From: JAJDTT01 sp022827025
GTDB lineage: Bacteria; Acidobacteriota; UBA6911; RPQK01; JAJDTT01
DNA length: 64,000 nt
Assembly: GCA_965203535.1 (NCBI GenBank)
Contig: OZ241897.1
Location: 1,860,001 to 1,924,000, forward strand
Direction of reading: 5' to 3'
The notes below the pieces were generated by a model, which was not told where the DNA came from, ran no database searches, and was given only the letters and a program-made list of their open reading frames with translations. Below, piece by piece: positions 16,196 to 25,121 of this stretch; position 1 is the first letter of the stretch; each line of letters opens with the position of its first letter. The position numbers and the translations under genes were made by a program.

Positions 16196-16567
16196 GCAAC
16201 TTCAATTCCCGGGCCGGACGGCAGAAAACATAACACGGCGGGGGAAGCGTGAGGAGCGGCGACTTTCCAGTCGCCGGGAGCGGCGTCTTATGGGTGCCGA
16301 CCAGGGGGGATTTAAGGGGGGACGGAGTCCACTACGCGACCGAACCGGGGGGGGCGCGGCGACTCAGCCGGGGGACGATGCGACCCCGCAGGGCACCCAC
16401 AAGGGGTGCCCCTACGGTCATCGGGGATTGGAAGTTTCAAAGAAAGAAGAAGAAGACGGGGGACAGGAAAGTCCCCGCTCCTGGCGACGCGCGCCTCCGT
16501 CCACTTCTGTTGTATTGTCGTCACCCAAGGCAGAACCCCATGGGAGCCCCGCTGGGTGCCGCTCCAT
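16196..16567. repeat. Composite block of intergenic hairpin repeats
   Basis: This lies between two divergent genes and has no real ORF. Modules seen are GCGGCGACTTTCCAGTCGCC (~16256-16275) and an ~90-bp unit at 16356-16446 (GCGGCGACTCAGCCGGGG... hairpin AGGGCACCCACAAGGGGTGC... GGAAGTTTCAAAGAA) that recurs at 19657-19748 with few changes. GGGGGACAGGAAAGTCCCC is near 16459. The block lies in the 5' region of the sulfatase-like gene, so transcription of that gene must pass through it or start inside it. Confidence 0.75.
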
Positions 16568-19123
16568 ATGAACGACCCGATTCGCAATCAGCCAGCCGCC
16601 GGGATCCGGCTCCGGATCGTCCACCTCCTGGTCCTGTCGGCGTTCACCGCGGCGCAGCCCGTCTACGACCTCCTGACCCGGCATCCCGAGTTCCTGCCGG
16701 CCCATCAGAGCGAACGGGTGGACATCCTTCTGCTGACCCTGATGCTGTCCCTCCTGTTGCCGGGAGCGGCGGCGCTGGTGGTCCGGAGTCTGGCCAGAGT
16801 CCATCCACAGTTGGGCGCCGGGACCTACCTGGCCCTTCTGGGCCTCCTGACCGCCGGACTCGTCCTCCAGGCGCTCAAGAAACTCCCGGTGCCCCAAGGG
16901 GCGGCGCTGGTTCTTGCCCTGCTCTCCGGTGCCGGTTTCGTGTTCGCGTATCGCCGATTTTCGGTGATCAGGACCTGGCTGTCCTATCTGATCCCCGCGG
17001 CCGTCCTGTTCCCTCTTCTCTTCCTCCTGGATTCGGAGATCCGGAAGCTGATCCTTCCCGCACCGGATTCTCGGGTGGAGACCGGGACCGGCGCCAAAGC
17101 GCCCGTGGTGATGGTGATCTTCGACGAGTTCCCACTCATCTCGTTGCTCAACGGGGACCGGAAGATCGACTCGAACCTCTTCCCCAACCTGGCCGAGCTG
17201 GCGGAAACCTCCTACTGGTTCCGGAACGCGACCACCAACAACGAGAGCACCCTGTTGTCGATTCCCGTGATCTTGTCGGGAACCCTGCCCAAGCAGCGCC
17301 CTTACCCACTGCCTCTGTCTCGCGAATACCCCAGGAACCTCTTCTCGCTGCTCGCCGGTTCCCACGAACTGAACATTCGGGAAAACGTCACCGGGTTGAA
17401 CCCCCGGAGGACACCCGCACCCTTCGTTCCCCGCTTCCGCCTTCTGGTGGAGGACCTGTCGGTCGCCTATCTCCACCTCCTGCTGCCGGCGTCATGGGCC
17501 TCGCGATGGCTTCCGCCGGTGACCCAGACCTGGAACCAGTTCCTGAACCCGGGCGCCCCCGGTCCGCTCCGGCGTACCTGGACGGACTTCCGCGTCGACT
17601 GGTCGAGACGGGCCGACCGTTTCCGGAACTTCGTCGAATCGATTCGGGACGACGGATCGCCGGGTCTCCATTTCCTGCACTCCATGCTTCCCCACGCCAG
17701 TTGGATCTACCTTCCTTCGGGCAAGTTGTACACGCTCTCGGAGCGGCCGGGCGTGGCCGGGGTGGTGGGACCCAACAACCAGGGTCTCGACGTGAACCAG
17801 TGGCTGGACGATCCGTGGCTGGTGATCCAGTCCTACCAGCGCCACCTTCTGCAGGTCATGTTCCTGGATCGCCTGGTGGGAGAACTGGTCCAGCGGCTTC
17901 GTGAGCAGAACCTCTACGACTCCACGCTTCTGGTCGTCACCGCCGACCACGGAGCCAGCTTCCGTCCCGGCGATTCGCGCCGCCTGGTGACCGCCACCAA
18001 CTACATGGACATCATTTCCGTTCCGCTGCTCGTCAAGGCGCCGGGGCAGAAGCAGGGAGTCCTGAGCGACCGCAACGTGGAGAGCGTGGACATTCTTCCG
18101 ACCCTGGTGGAGATGCTGGGCAGCGAAACGGACTGGCCGTTGGAGGGCCAGTCGGCCCTGGCCGCCGAGGCGCCGGAACGGCCCGAAAAGATCGTCTACA
18201 CCGACGACGGCGAAAAGTTCTCGTTCGATTCCCGCCTGGAGGCGCGCTGGGAGAGCCTCGACCGGAAGCTGGCGCTCTTCGGCGGCGTAAACGGTGAGCT
18301 CTCGAAGCGGGATCTCTACCGGATCGGACCCCATGCCGAACTGGTGGGCCGGCGAACGGACGCGTTGATCCAAGGGCAATCGGACCTGGCCGTAGAGATC
18401 GACGGCAGCCACCTGTTCCGGCAGGTCGACCTCGACTCCACCTTCCTGTTGTCACGAATCTCGGGAAGGGTTCTCGCGGAGCCGATCTCCCGGACCGCAC
18501 GTACCCTCGCCATCGGCGTCAACGGCACCGTCCGCGCGGTCACCCGCACCACGCAACTGGACGGAGAAACCGTCTTTTCCGCCCTCGTCCCGGAGACGGC
18601 CTTCCGGGACGGCAGCAACCAGGTCCGAATCTACGAAACGCGCAGAACCGAATCCGGCCTCGCACTCCTGCCCGTGGAAATCCCCGCCCCCGCTTCCTAC
18701 CGTTTGGATGCGTCCGGGGAAGAAACCCTTCTGGTGACGCCGGAAGGGACGGAAATCCCGATCGGCGACCCGGGCGTCACCGGGTGGGTCGTCTCGCGCC
18801 TGAGTCCGGATCGAAGCCGGATTTTCATCGGCGGTTGGGGGGCCGACGTGGAGAACCGCGTCCTCCCGCGATCCATCGTGTTGTTTCGGGACGGAGAATT
18901 CCTGTATGCCGGGCGCACCGGCCGCTACCGGCGCGACGTCGTCAGGACCTACGGCAGCTCGGCAATCGACAGCAGCGGCTACCTGTACGAATTCTCCCTC
19001 CTCGACTTCCCCGACCCCGGAGATACGGAGATCCGCGTCTTCATCCATTCCCAGGACGGGCGGGCGTCCGAGACCAACTATCCCAAGCGCGGCGACACCG
19101 CCAACTGGCACTTCCGGCGGTGA
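16568..19123 (+). CDS. Membrane-anchored sulfatase/phosphoglycerol-transferase-like protein
   Basis: 851 aa from ATG 16568 (MNDPIRNQ); upstream in-frame codons belong to a repeat block. The first ~165 residues hold about five hydrophobic helices. The sulfatase/alkaline-phosphatase-superfamily domain follows: VVMVIFDEF (metal Asp), NNESTLLSIPVILSG (region of the nucleophile) and TADHGASFRPGD (metal Asp-His). Two C-terminal beta-rich segments with no family signature end the protein. The layout resembles LtaS/MdoB-like enzymes that transfer phosphoglycerol or phosphoethanolamine to envelope glycans, but the protein is longer. Substrate not determinable. Start support is weak (no strong Shine-Dalgarno). 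Confidence 0.75.
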   Translation: MNDPIRNQPAAGIRLRIVHLLVLSAFTAAQPVYDLLTRHPEFLPAHQSERVDILLLTLMLSLLLPGAAALVVRSLARVHPQLGAGTYLALLGLLTAGLVLQALKKLPVPQGAALVLALLSGAGFVFAYRRFSVIRTWLSYLIPAAVLFPLLFLLDSEIRKLILPAPDSRVETGTGAKAPVVMVIFDEFPLISLLNGDRKIDSNLFPNLAELAETSYWFRNATTNNESTLLSIPVILSGTLPKQRPYPLPLSREYPRNLFSLLAGSHELNIRENVTGLNPRRTPAPFVPRFRLLVEDLSVAYLHLLLPASWASRWLPPVTQTWNQFLNPGAPGPLRRTWTDFRVDWSRRADRFRNFVESIRDDGSPGLHFLHSMLPHASWIYLPSGKLYTLSERPGVAGVVGPNNQGLDVNQWLDDPWLVIQSYQRHLLQVMFLDRLVGELVQRLREQNLYDSTLLVVTADHGASFRPGDSRRLVTATNYMDIISVPLLVKAPGQKQGVLSDRNVESVDILPTLVEMLGSETDWPLEGQSALAAEAPERPEKIVYTDDGEKFSFDSRLEARWESLDRKLALFGGVNGELSKRDLYRIGPHAELVGRRTDALIQGQSDLAVEIDGSHLFRQVDLDSTFLLSRISGRVLAEPISRTARTLAIGVNGTVRAVTRTTQLDGETVFSALVPETAFRDGSNQVRIYETRRTESGLALLPVEIPAPASYRLDASGEETLLVTPEGTEIPIGDPGVTGWVVSRLSPDRSRIFIGGWGADVENRVLPRSIVLFRDGEFLYAGRTGRYRRDVVRTYGSSAIDSSGYLYEFSLLDFPDPGDTEIRVFIHSQDGRASETNYPKRGDTANWHFRR

Positions 19124-19830
19124 GGAGCGGCGATTTCCAATCGCCGAAAGGAACGGCGGTTTCCAGCCGCCGACAGGGGGGATGGCAGCATAAGCGCCAA
19201 GTTGATTAATGGACCAGAATGTCGAGGCCGCCAGATCCGGTCAATTCGCTGGGGATCGTGCGTAGGAGCTCCTCCACCGGCCCCGGTCCGGTGAAATCCT
19301 GCGAGAAAAAGAAGGAGTGGGGGTTTTCCTACCCCCACTCCTTCGGGGGGACTGAAAGTCCCCCCTCCTATTCGCCCAACTCCGGCCCCACCGGAGCCCA
19401 GCGAAGGCAACGGCGGCGAAGAGGGGGACAAGAATGTCCCCCCCCCGAGGGTGCCCCATGTTTTTCTCAGAAGTCCCCCACCGGCCGGCCTCCGGCATGA
19501 TCCCGCGAGAAACTGGGCGGGGATTGTCCATCAGCGGCGCCCGCCGCGTTGCCGCCGTCGAACGACTCGTAGGGGCGACCCTTGTGGTCGCCCTCCCCCG
19601 AACGCCGCCACCGTCCGCCGGCCATTGCCTGGGCACTACCGGACCGGAGGGGTGGAGCGGCGACTCAGCCGGGGAACGATGCGACGCCGCAGGGCACCCA
19701 CAAGGGGTGCCCCTACGATCATCGGGGATGGGAAGTTTCAAAGAAGGGGACTTTCCTGTCCCCCCGGAGGAGTGGGGTAGGAAAACCCCCACTTATGAGG
19801 GACGGCAGTCCCCCTCTAAACCCCTAACTC
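19124..19830. repeat. Dense block of modular intergenic hairpin repeats
   Basis: No genuine gene is present. In order: two stem-loops CGGCGATTTCCAATCGCCG and GGCGGTTTCCAGCCGCC (19128-19173); a ~210-bp block (19263-19473) shared with 26145-26351 and containing the double hairpin and GGGGACAAGAATGTCCCC; GGGGCGACCCTTGTGGTCGCCC (~19572-19593); the ~90-bp block shared with 16356-16446 (19657-19748); and another double hairpin (19744-19797). This is the highest repeat density in the window. It lies between the stops of two convergent genes. Confidence 0.85.
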
Positions 19831-20592
19831 TCATAAGAGCAAATCCCTCACCAGCGGCGCCCGGCGCTTGCTGACGATGAACTCAAGACCGTTGGTCAGG
19901 ATCAGAAGCCAGCGGCGGCTGCTCAGGGCACTCATCTTTCGAATCCGATTCGTGTTCACCAGCACGCTTCGGTGAACCCTTTGAAACTGGGTCCCACGAA
20001 GGCGTTCCTCAAGACGGCCCAGGCTGTGCACTGCCCGGAATTTCCTTCGTGCGGTGAGAATCCAGACGATCTCTCCGTCGGCCTGCAGCGCGTAGACGTC
20101 GTCCAGGTCCAACAGGTAGTAGTCCAACCCGCGGCGAGCCACCAGCTTGGCGACCGTCCGGGTTTCGTGCCTCTCCAGAGCGGCCAGGGTTCGCTCCACT
20201 CTGAGGGCGCTCTCCCGGGGCCTGCGCCGGGATCGGCGGGATCGGTCGACGGCCATCCGGAGACGGTCCTCGCTGACCGGTTTGAGCAGGTAGTCCACGG
20301 CGCCGACCTCGAAGGCATCGAGAGCATATTCGGAGTATGCGGTCACGAACACGATGGCCGGCAGGGGACCGCTGAGGCGACGGATCACCTCGAATCCGTC
20401 GATGACCGGCATCTGGATGTCCAGGAGCACCAGGTCCGGCTGAAGATGACGGATTTGCCGCAACGCCATCTCCCCGCTGTCCGCTTCACCCACGACCTGG
20501 ACATTTTCCAAGTGGGACAGCCCGTCCAGAAGCACCCGGCGGGCCAGCGGCTCGTCGTCCACGACCAGTACGCTCAATCTCTTCACGGGCAC
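19831..20592 (-). CDS. LytTR-family response regulator
   Basis: 253 aa. The N-terminal receiver domain has VVDDEPLARR, the phospho-acceptor Asp58 in VLLDIQMPVIDG and the switch/lysine motif KPVSEDR. A linker rich in arginine leads to a C-terminal LytTR DNA-binding domain (~150-253: VARRGLDYYLLDLDDVYALQADGEIV, then FQRVHRSVLVNTNRI). The start is GTG 20592, with AGAGG ~8 bases upstream. It is divergent from the matching LytS-type kinase at 20734, so both promoters lie in 20593-20733. Target genes are unknown. Confidence 0.9.
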   Translation of the reverse strand: MPVKRLSVLVVDDEPLARRVLLDGLSHLENVQVVGEADSGEMALRQIRHLQPDLVLLDIQMPVIDGFEVIRRLSGPLPAIVFVTAYSEYALDAFEVGAVDYLLKPVSEDRLRMAVDRSRRSRRRPRESALRVERTLAALERHETRTVAKLVARRGLDYYLLDLDDVYALQADGEIVWILTARRKFRAVHSLGRLEERLRGTQFQRVHRSVLVNTNRIRKMSALSSRRWLLILTNGLEFIVSKRRAPLVRDLLL

Positions 20593-20733
20593 GTATCAAT
20601 CCTCTTCAGACGCCGCCCCGGCGCCATCGATCCCGGATTCTACCAGTTGTTCCTACGGGCGCCGGACCTCAGGCCTCGCCTGAGAGCACAAGAAGATTGG
20701 TTCCTGGCGCTCATAGTAGACTGCTCTCAACCG

Positions 20734-22620
20734 ATGCAGGGGAACCTCCCACTTATTATCAATGCGCTGGGACACGCCGCGGGCGTCATCATCTTCGGCG
20801 CATTCCTATGCCTGCTGTGGCTGGGACGGCGACGGGATCCGGGAGGAGATTTCGGGGTGCCGGCCATGGCGGCCACCTTGGCCCTTCTCTGGAATGCCCT
20901 GTCTCTGACGGTCCTGACCACCGTCGAACTCGGAGGTGGTTACACGCCAATCGCCGTGGCCTTGAGTTTCGCGGTTCTTAGTCTGCTTCCGGGCGTCCTG
21001 CTCCATCTCTCCTTGGGTTCCGGCCAACGCTGGATCCTCGTTTGCGGGTACCTGCTGTCCTTGACCGCGGTGGTCAGTCACCTGGCGGAATTGTTCGGAG
21101 GGAGCGAAGCCTCGCACCGATTCGGACTGCTCCTGATCACATTCGGATTCGGTGCGCTTTCTCTCCTCGCCGCCTCGGGTCTGGCCCGCGAGAAGCGCCG
21201 GCTCAAAGGCGCCAGTCTGCGCGCACTTGCGGCCATGGCGCTCTTTTTCTTCGCGGTTTCCTTCATTCACTTCGGTTCAAGTCACGGGTCCGATGCCTGG
21301 GCCCACGAAATTGTCTTGCACCATGCCGGAATCCCTCTGGCTCTCATCATTCTCCTGCAAGGTCACCGACTGCTGCTGCTGGACGTGTTCGTGCGGTTTC
21401 TCGTCAATGCCCTGACGGCGGCCGTAGCGGCGATTCTGCTGCTGGGACTCGCCGGATTGCTGGGTCTGCTGGAGCCCAAGTCGAACGATCCCTTCGCGCA
21501 GTCCATCCTGATCGTCGCGGGAGGGTTGGCCCTGGTGGCCTTTCCGGCGATACGGAAGCGCGTCCAGAATCGCCTGGAAACCACCATTTTCCGGCGAGGC
21601 GATCCGGAACGGGCACTCGGGGAGATCCGTGCTTGTCTTGAGGACAACGAAGGCCACGAGGAATCTCTGGACCGCGCAGGTGAGGTGATGGCCCGTTTCG
21701 CCAACGCGGAGCGCTGGCAGGTCGTGGAAGATGGGACCAGAAGCGGGAAGAAGTTGATTCGGACTCGGATTCGGCCGGACCGGGAAGCTGACGGCAGGTC
21801 TAAACGCCATCGCTGGGCGGAAGTGGAAGTTCCCGTTCGAACCAGCGGCGAGGAGACTTGCCGTCTGCTGCTGGGTCGGCGGCGGGGCGGAAACCGATAT
21901 CTGAGCCGGGATCTGGAGGATCTGGAACGGCTCTCCAACGAGCTCTCCGACCAATTGGAGCGCAGGCGCCGGACCGAACTCAATCGGCTGGTGGCCGAGG
22001 CGGAGCTGGACGCCCTCCGGGCCCAGATCAACCCCCATTTTCTGTTCAATTCCCTGAACGCGCTGTACGCCACCATCCCTCGATCAGCCGTGGACGCCCG
22101 GGAGACGCTGGTCAATCTGGCTGAGATCTTCCGCTACTCGCTGCAAAGCAATCGCCAGTTCGTGTCTCTGGACCAGGAGATGCGAATCGTCCAAGCCTAC
22201 CTCCAGATCGAGCGGCTGCGTCTGGGAGATCGCCTGCGGACCGGGATCGACATTGCCGAAGACACCTTGCGGACCGCCGTCCCCGTCCTCTCCATCCAGC
22301 CGTTGGTCGAGAACGCCGTAAAGCACGGCGTGAGTACCGGAATCGAAGAGGGAACGGTTCGGATCGAATCCCGAATCCTCGGCGAAACTCTGCGGGTGAT
22401 CGTCTCCGACGACGGTCCCGGGTTCCCTCCGACGGGCCCGCCAACCGGCGCCCAAGGCCTGGAGAACGTCCGGCGCCGCCTCCGCCTCTGCTATGGCGAA
22501 CGAGCGAGACTGAAGATCGCTTCACCCGCCACGGGGGCGAAAGTGGAATTGAGAGTACCGGCCACGCCGGGCCAGCCGCCGGATCGGGCCCGGGACGACA
22601 GGCAAGGAGTGTTGACGTAA
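20734..22620 (+). CDS. LytS-type membrane sensor histidine kinase
   Basis: 628 aa from ATG 20734. About nine hydrophobic helices cover residues 5-270. A cytoplasmic linker follows, then the His_kinase dimerisation motif AQINPHFLFNSLNALYA (His near residue 435). The ATPase domain has N box ENAVKHGV and G box DDGPGFP, then GLENVRRRL. This is the LytS/YehU class, which pairs with LytTR regulators. It is divergent from such a regulator 141 bp away. The sensed signal is unknown. The open frame upstream of 20734 is antisense to the regulator gene and was not used. Confidence 0.9.
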   Translation: MQGNLPLIINALGHAAGVIIFGAFLCLLWLGRRRDPGGDFGVPAMAATLALLWNALSLTVLTTVELGGGYTPIAVALSFAVLSLLPGVLLHLSLGSGQRWILVCGYLLSLTAVVSHLAELFGGSEASHRFGLLLITFGFGALSLLAASGLAREKRRLKGASLRALAAMALFFFAVSFIHFGSSHGSDAWAHEIVLHHAGIPLALIILLQGHRLLLLDVFVRFLVNALTAAVAAILLLGLAGLLGLLEPKSNDPFAQSILIVAGGLALVAFPAIRKRVQNRLETTIFRRGDPERALGEIRACLEDNEGHEESLDRAGEVMARFANAERWQVVEDGTRSGKKLIRTRIRPDREADGRSKRHRWAEVEVPVRTSGEETCRLLLGRRRGGNRYLSRDLEDLERLSNELSDQLERRRRTELNRLVAEAELDALRAQINPHFLFNSLNALYATIPRSAVDARETLVNLAEIFRYSLQSNRQFVSLDQEMRIVQAYLQIERLRLGDRLRTGIDIAEDTLRTAVPVLSIQPLVENAVKHGVSTGIEEGTVRIESRILGETLRVIVSDDGPGFPPTGPPTGAQGLENVRRRLRLCYGERARLKIASPATGAKVELRVPATPGQPPDRARDDRQGVLT

Positions 22621-22648
22621 CCAACCGCGGCAGCGATAAGCTCGGATC

Positions 22649-24334
22649 TCAGAGATCACCCGTCCGGAACTGCTCCGCCAGATAGTCGCTGGACCGCCAG
22701 GCGATCGCCAGAATGGTTTCGGTAGGATTCTGGCAGGCGGAGCTGGGCCAGCAACCGCCGTCCATGACGAACAGGTTCGAAATCTCGTGGGCCTGGCAGA
22801 ACTGGTTCAGGACGCTGGTCCGGGGATCGTCGCCCATCCGGGTGGTCCCCATCTCGTGGATGATCCGCCCGGGAGCGCTCAGGGACTTGTCCTCGCTGAG
22901 GATCTCGGCGCCGGCCTCGTGCATGAGCTCCTGCAGATTCTGAAAGGCGTCGTCCAGCATGTGGTAGTCGTTGTCGGTCCGCTTGTAGTGAAACTTCAGG
23001 ACCGGGATTCCCCACGCGTCCACCACTTCCCGGTCGATCTCCACGTAGCTGTCGAAGATCTGGAGCGCCTCTCCCCGGGCATAGACCCGGACCACCGCCG
23101 GGTGCAGCTCCTTGATCCTTTTCTTGTAGCCGGCTCCGAACCCGCCGATCAGGTCCGCGTGCCGAGGGAAGACATTGCTGCCCCCCTTGACCATGATCGC
23201 GTAGCCGCGAATGAACTTGGGATGGCGGGTTCCCAGATTGCTGTACCGGGGAATGTAGGAGCCGTTCGCCTTGCCGTCGTCGTTGCGGATTTTCGATCCC
23301 ACCAGCTCCGGCAGGACTCCGATCACCTGACCGGCGGTGAAATGATCGGTCAGGTAATGGCCCAGGACGCCGCTGCCGTTGGCCATGCCTTGAGGGTGGA
23401 AACGAGAGACGGAATTGAGCAGGATGCGGGTCGACTCCAGCGTGCCGGCGGCCAGCACCACCACCTTGGCGCGAACCTTCCGCTCCACTTTGCTCTTCCG
23501 GTCGATGTAGGAGACGCCCCGGACCCGGCCCTCCTTGTCCACCTCCACCTCCCGGACCACGGCGTCGGTCAGCAGGGTCAGCTTTCCCGTCTTGGCGGCG
23601 TCGGGAAGGGTGACGGCGATGCTGGAGAAGAAGGCCCCGATATCGCACCCGGAGCCGCAGCTTCCGCAGTAGTGGCAGGGCGGCCGTCCCCGGTGATACC
23701 GGCTCAACTGGGCGGTCCTGAGGGCCGTCATGCGCCAGCCTTTCCGGGCCGCCGCCTTCCGGATCAGATGCTCGAAGCAGTTGTAGGCGAAAGGAGGCAG
23801 GAACCGTCCGTCGGGAATCTGGGGCAGACCCTCCTTGAATCCCTGGATTCCCACGTAGTCCTCGACCTTGTCGTAGTAGGGCGCCAGATCTGCGTATGTG
23901 AAGGGCCAGTCCACCCCGAAACCGTCGATGCTCGCCGCCTTGAAGTCGAACTCGGCCAGGCGGAAGGACTGGCGGCCCCAGTGCAGGGTCCGTCCCCCCA
24001 GAATCCGGGAACGTCCCGTCCACTTGTAGGGCTTATCCGGACCGCTCGTGGGAGCGTTGGTGTAGGGATGCTCGCTTTCCTTGGTGTAGTAGCCGGAAAA
24101 CGGAGTCTGCTCCCGCGCCGCCAGCAAGCCGTCCTTCCGGATGACCCGGGGATTGCCCCGTCCCCGAAATGGGAAATCGTAGGGCATGGCATGGGTCAGG
24201 AAGTCGGTGTTCTTGATGGAGGGTCCGGCCTCCAGCACCACCACCTCCAACCCATGCTCGGTCAGGACCTTGGCCGCCATGCCTCCGGCGGCGCCGCTGC
24301 CGACGACCAGGACATCGTATTCGCGCTGGGCCAT
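22649..24334 (-). CDS. GMC-family FAD-dependent oxidoreductase (gluconate/sugar dehydrogenase-like large subunit)
   Basis: 561 aa from ATG 24334, with GAGG 8 bases upstream; the open frame continues upstream into the previous gene and was trimmed. The FAD-binding motif VVGSGAAGGMAAKVL is near residue 10, followed by VVLEAG. A mid-protein cysteine group, CHYCGSCGSGCD, is typical of gluconate-2-dehydrogenase-type members. GTTRMGDDPRTS and NPTETILAIAWRSSDYL form the C-terminal active-site region. It oxidises a sugar or polyol in or at the periplasm. The Tat-exported subunit-3-like gene 13 bp upstream probably assembles with it. No cytochrome subunit is adjacent. Confidence 0.88.
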   Translation of the reverse strand: MAQREYDVLVVGSGAAGGMAAKVLTEHGLEVVVLEAGPSIKNTDFLTHAMPYDFPFRGRGNPRVIRKDGLLAAREQTPFSGYYTKESEHPYTNAPTSGPDKPYKWTGRSRILGGRTLHWGRQSFRLAEFDFKAASIDGFGVDWPFTYADLAPYYDKVEDYVGIQGFKEGLPQIPDGRFLPPFAYNCFEHLIRKAAARKGWRMTALRTAQLSRYHRGRPPCHYCGSCGSGCDIGAFFSSIAVTLPDAAKTGKLTLLTDAVVREVEVDKEGRVRGVSYIDRKSKVERKVRAKVVVLAAGTLESTRILLNSVSRFHPQGMANGSGVLGHYLTDHFTAGQVIGVLPELVGSKIRNDDGKANGSYIPRYSNLGTRHPKFIRGYAIMVKGGSNVFPRHADLIGGFGAGYKKRIKELHPAVVRVYARGEALQIFDSYVEIDREVVDAWGIPVLKFHYKRTDNDYHMLDDAFQNLQELMHEAGAEILSEDKSLSAPGRIIHEMGTTRMGDDPRTSVLNQFCQAHEISNLFVMDGGCWPSSACQNPTETILAIAWRSSDYLAEQFRTGDL

Positions 24335-24347
24335 TGCCGAACCTCGA

Positions 24348-24950
24348 CTAATCTTCGTCCCCATGATGGCCAGGATGGGGGCAACCCTCCCATTCCGCCA
24401 AGACCTGCTTTCCCTGGTACCCCAATTCCTGGTGGATGCCCTCGCGGGAGGTGTAGTAGGCGAACACGGTTCTCCGGCGCAGGTCCCGGAAGAAGCGGTG
24501 TCCCGTCCCTCCCTCAGGTTGATCCGCTTCCGGATCCGCAAGCCGGCTCAGGAGCGCCTCCTGGTCCCCGGGGGAAAGCCGGACAAACGCCTTCCGGTGC
24601 CGGACGCGGCTGAGGCGGTCGACCTCCGACAGTCCTTCGAGAAACGTCTTCCGGACCTGATCGGTCTCGTGACTCAAGACCAGGTCGATGTGTTCGTGGA
24701 CCCGGGCGGCTCTGGCCCCGGGGGTGTCGGTCTCCGGGATGATGAGTTCGGCGAGCGTGGCCAACATCTCCACTTGGGCGGACGTCAGAAAACCGGGTTT
24801 CCAGCCCTCGACCGCGCCTCGAGCGGCTGCTGCGGCCGGTCCCGGGGCAGATCCCGCCATCGGCGCCGATGCAGCCAGTTGCACCAGCCCTGAAGAGCCT
24901 ACCGCCATCGTCTTGAGGGCGTCTCTGCGTCGAATCCGCTTCGCCGTCAT
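24348..24950 (-). CDS. Gluconate 2-dehydrogenase subunit 3 family protein
   Basis: 200 aa. A twin-arginine signal (KRIRRRDALKTMAVGSSG) begins the protein. The domain around LTSAQVEMLATLAELIIPETDTPGA is the hallmark of Gluconate_2-dh3. It lacks cofactor motifs. In the family it chaperones or anchors the flavoprotein subunit and may carry it through Tat as a complex. It ends 13 bp before the GMC gene, so the two form an operon. The promoter probably lies in 24951-25121. Confidence 0.88.
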   Translation of the reverse strand: MTAKRIRRRDALKTMAVGSSGLVQLAASAPMAGSAPGPAAAAARGAVEGWKPGFLTSAQVEMLATLAELIIPETDTPGARAARVHEHIDLVLSHETDQVRKTFLEGLSEVDRLSRVRHRKAFVRLSPGDQEALLSRLADPEADQPEGGTGHRFFRDLRRRTVFAYYTSREGIHQELGYQGKQVLAEWEGCPHPGHHGDED

Positions 24951-25121
24951 GGGTCAGCCTCCTGCTACCAGGATAGTGCCGATCGTCGTTTCACGATAGT
25001 CGGGAGGTGAAATTCCGCACCCATTTGACCTACTTCCGGACCGTGGCAAAAGTCGCTACAGGCTGGTAACGTTGGCACTCCCGAATCGCAAGCGAGAGTG
25101 ACCAACCAGGAGCAAGTCCAG
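24951..25121. other. Divergent promoter region with a repeat-like motif
   Basis: This lies between the divergent Tat subunit and MDR genes. 25041-25054 (CCGTGGCAAAAGTC) matches 14 bases of the left terminal repeat of the element in hsdS (41125-41138). It is followed at 25058-25070 by ACAGGCTGGTAAC, which resembles 9206-9217. No -35/-10 pair was assigned. Confidence 0.45.

Noticed and set aside
16249..17904. 551-residue plus-strand ORF starting in the repeat block
   Set aside because: Out of frame with the sulfatase-like gene and rich in Pro/Arg/Gly; shadow frame.
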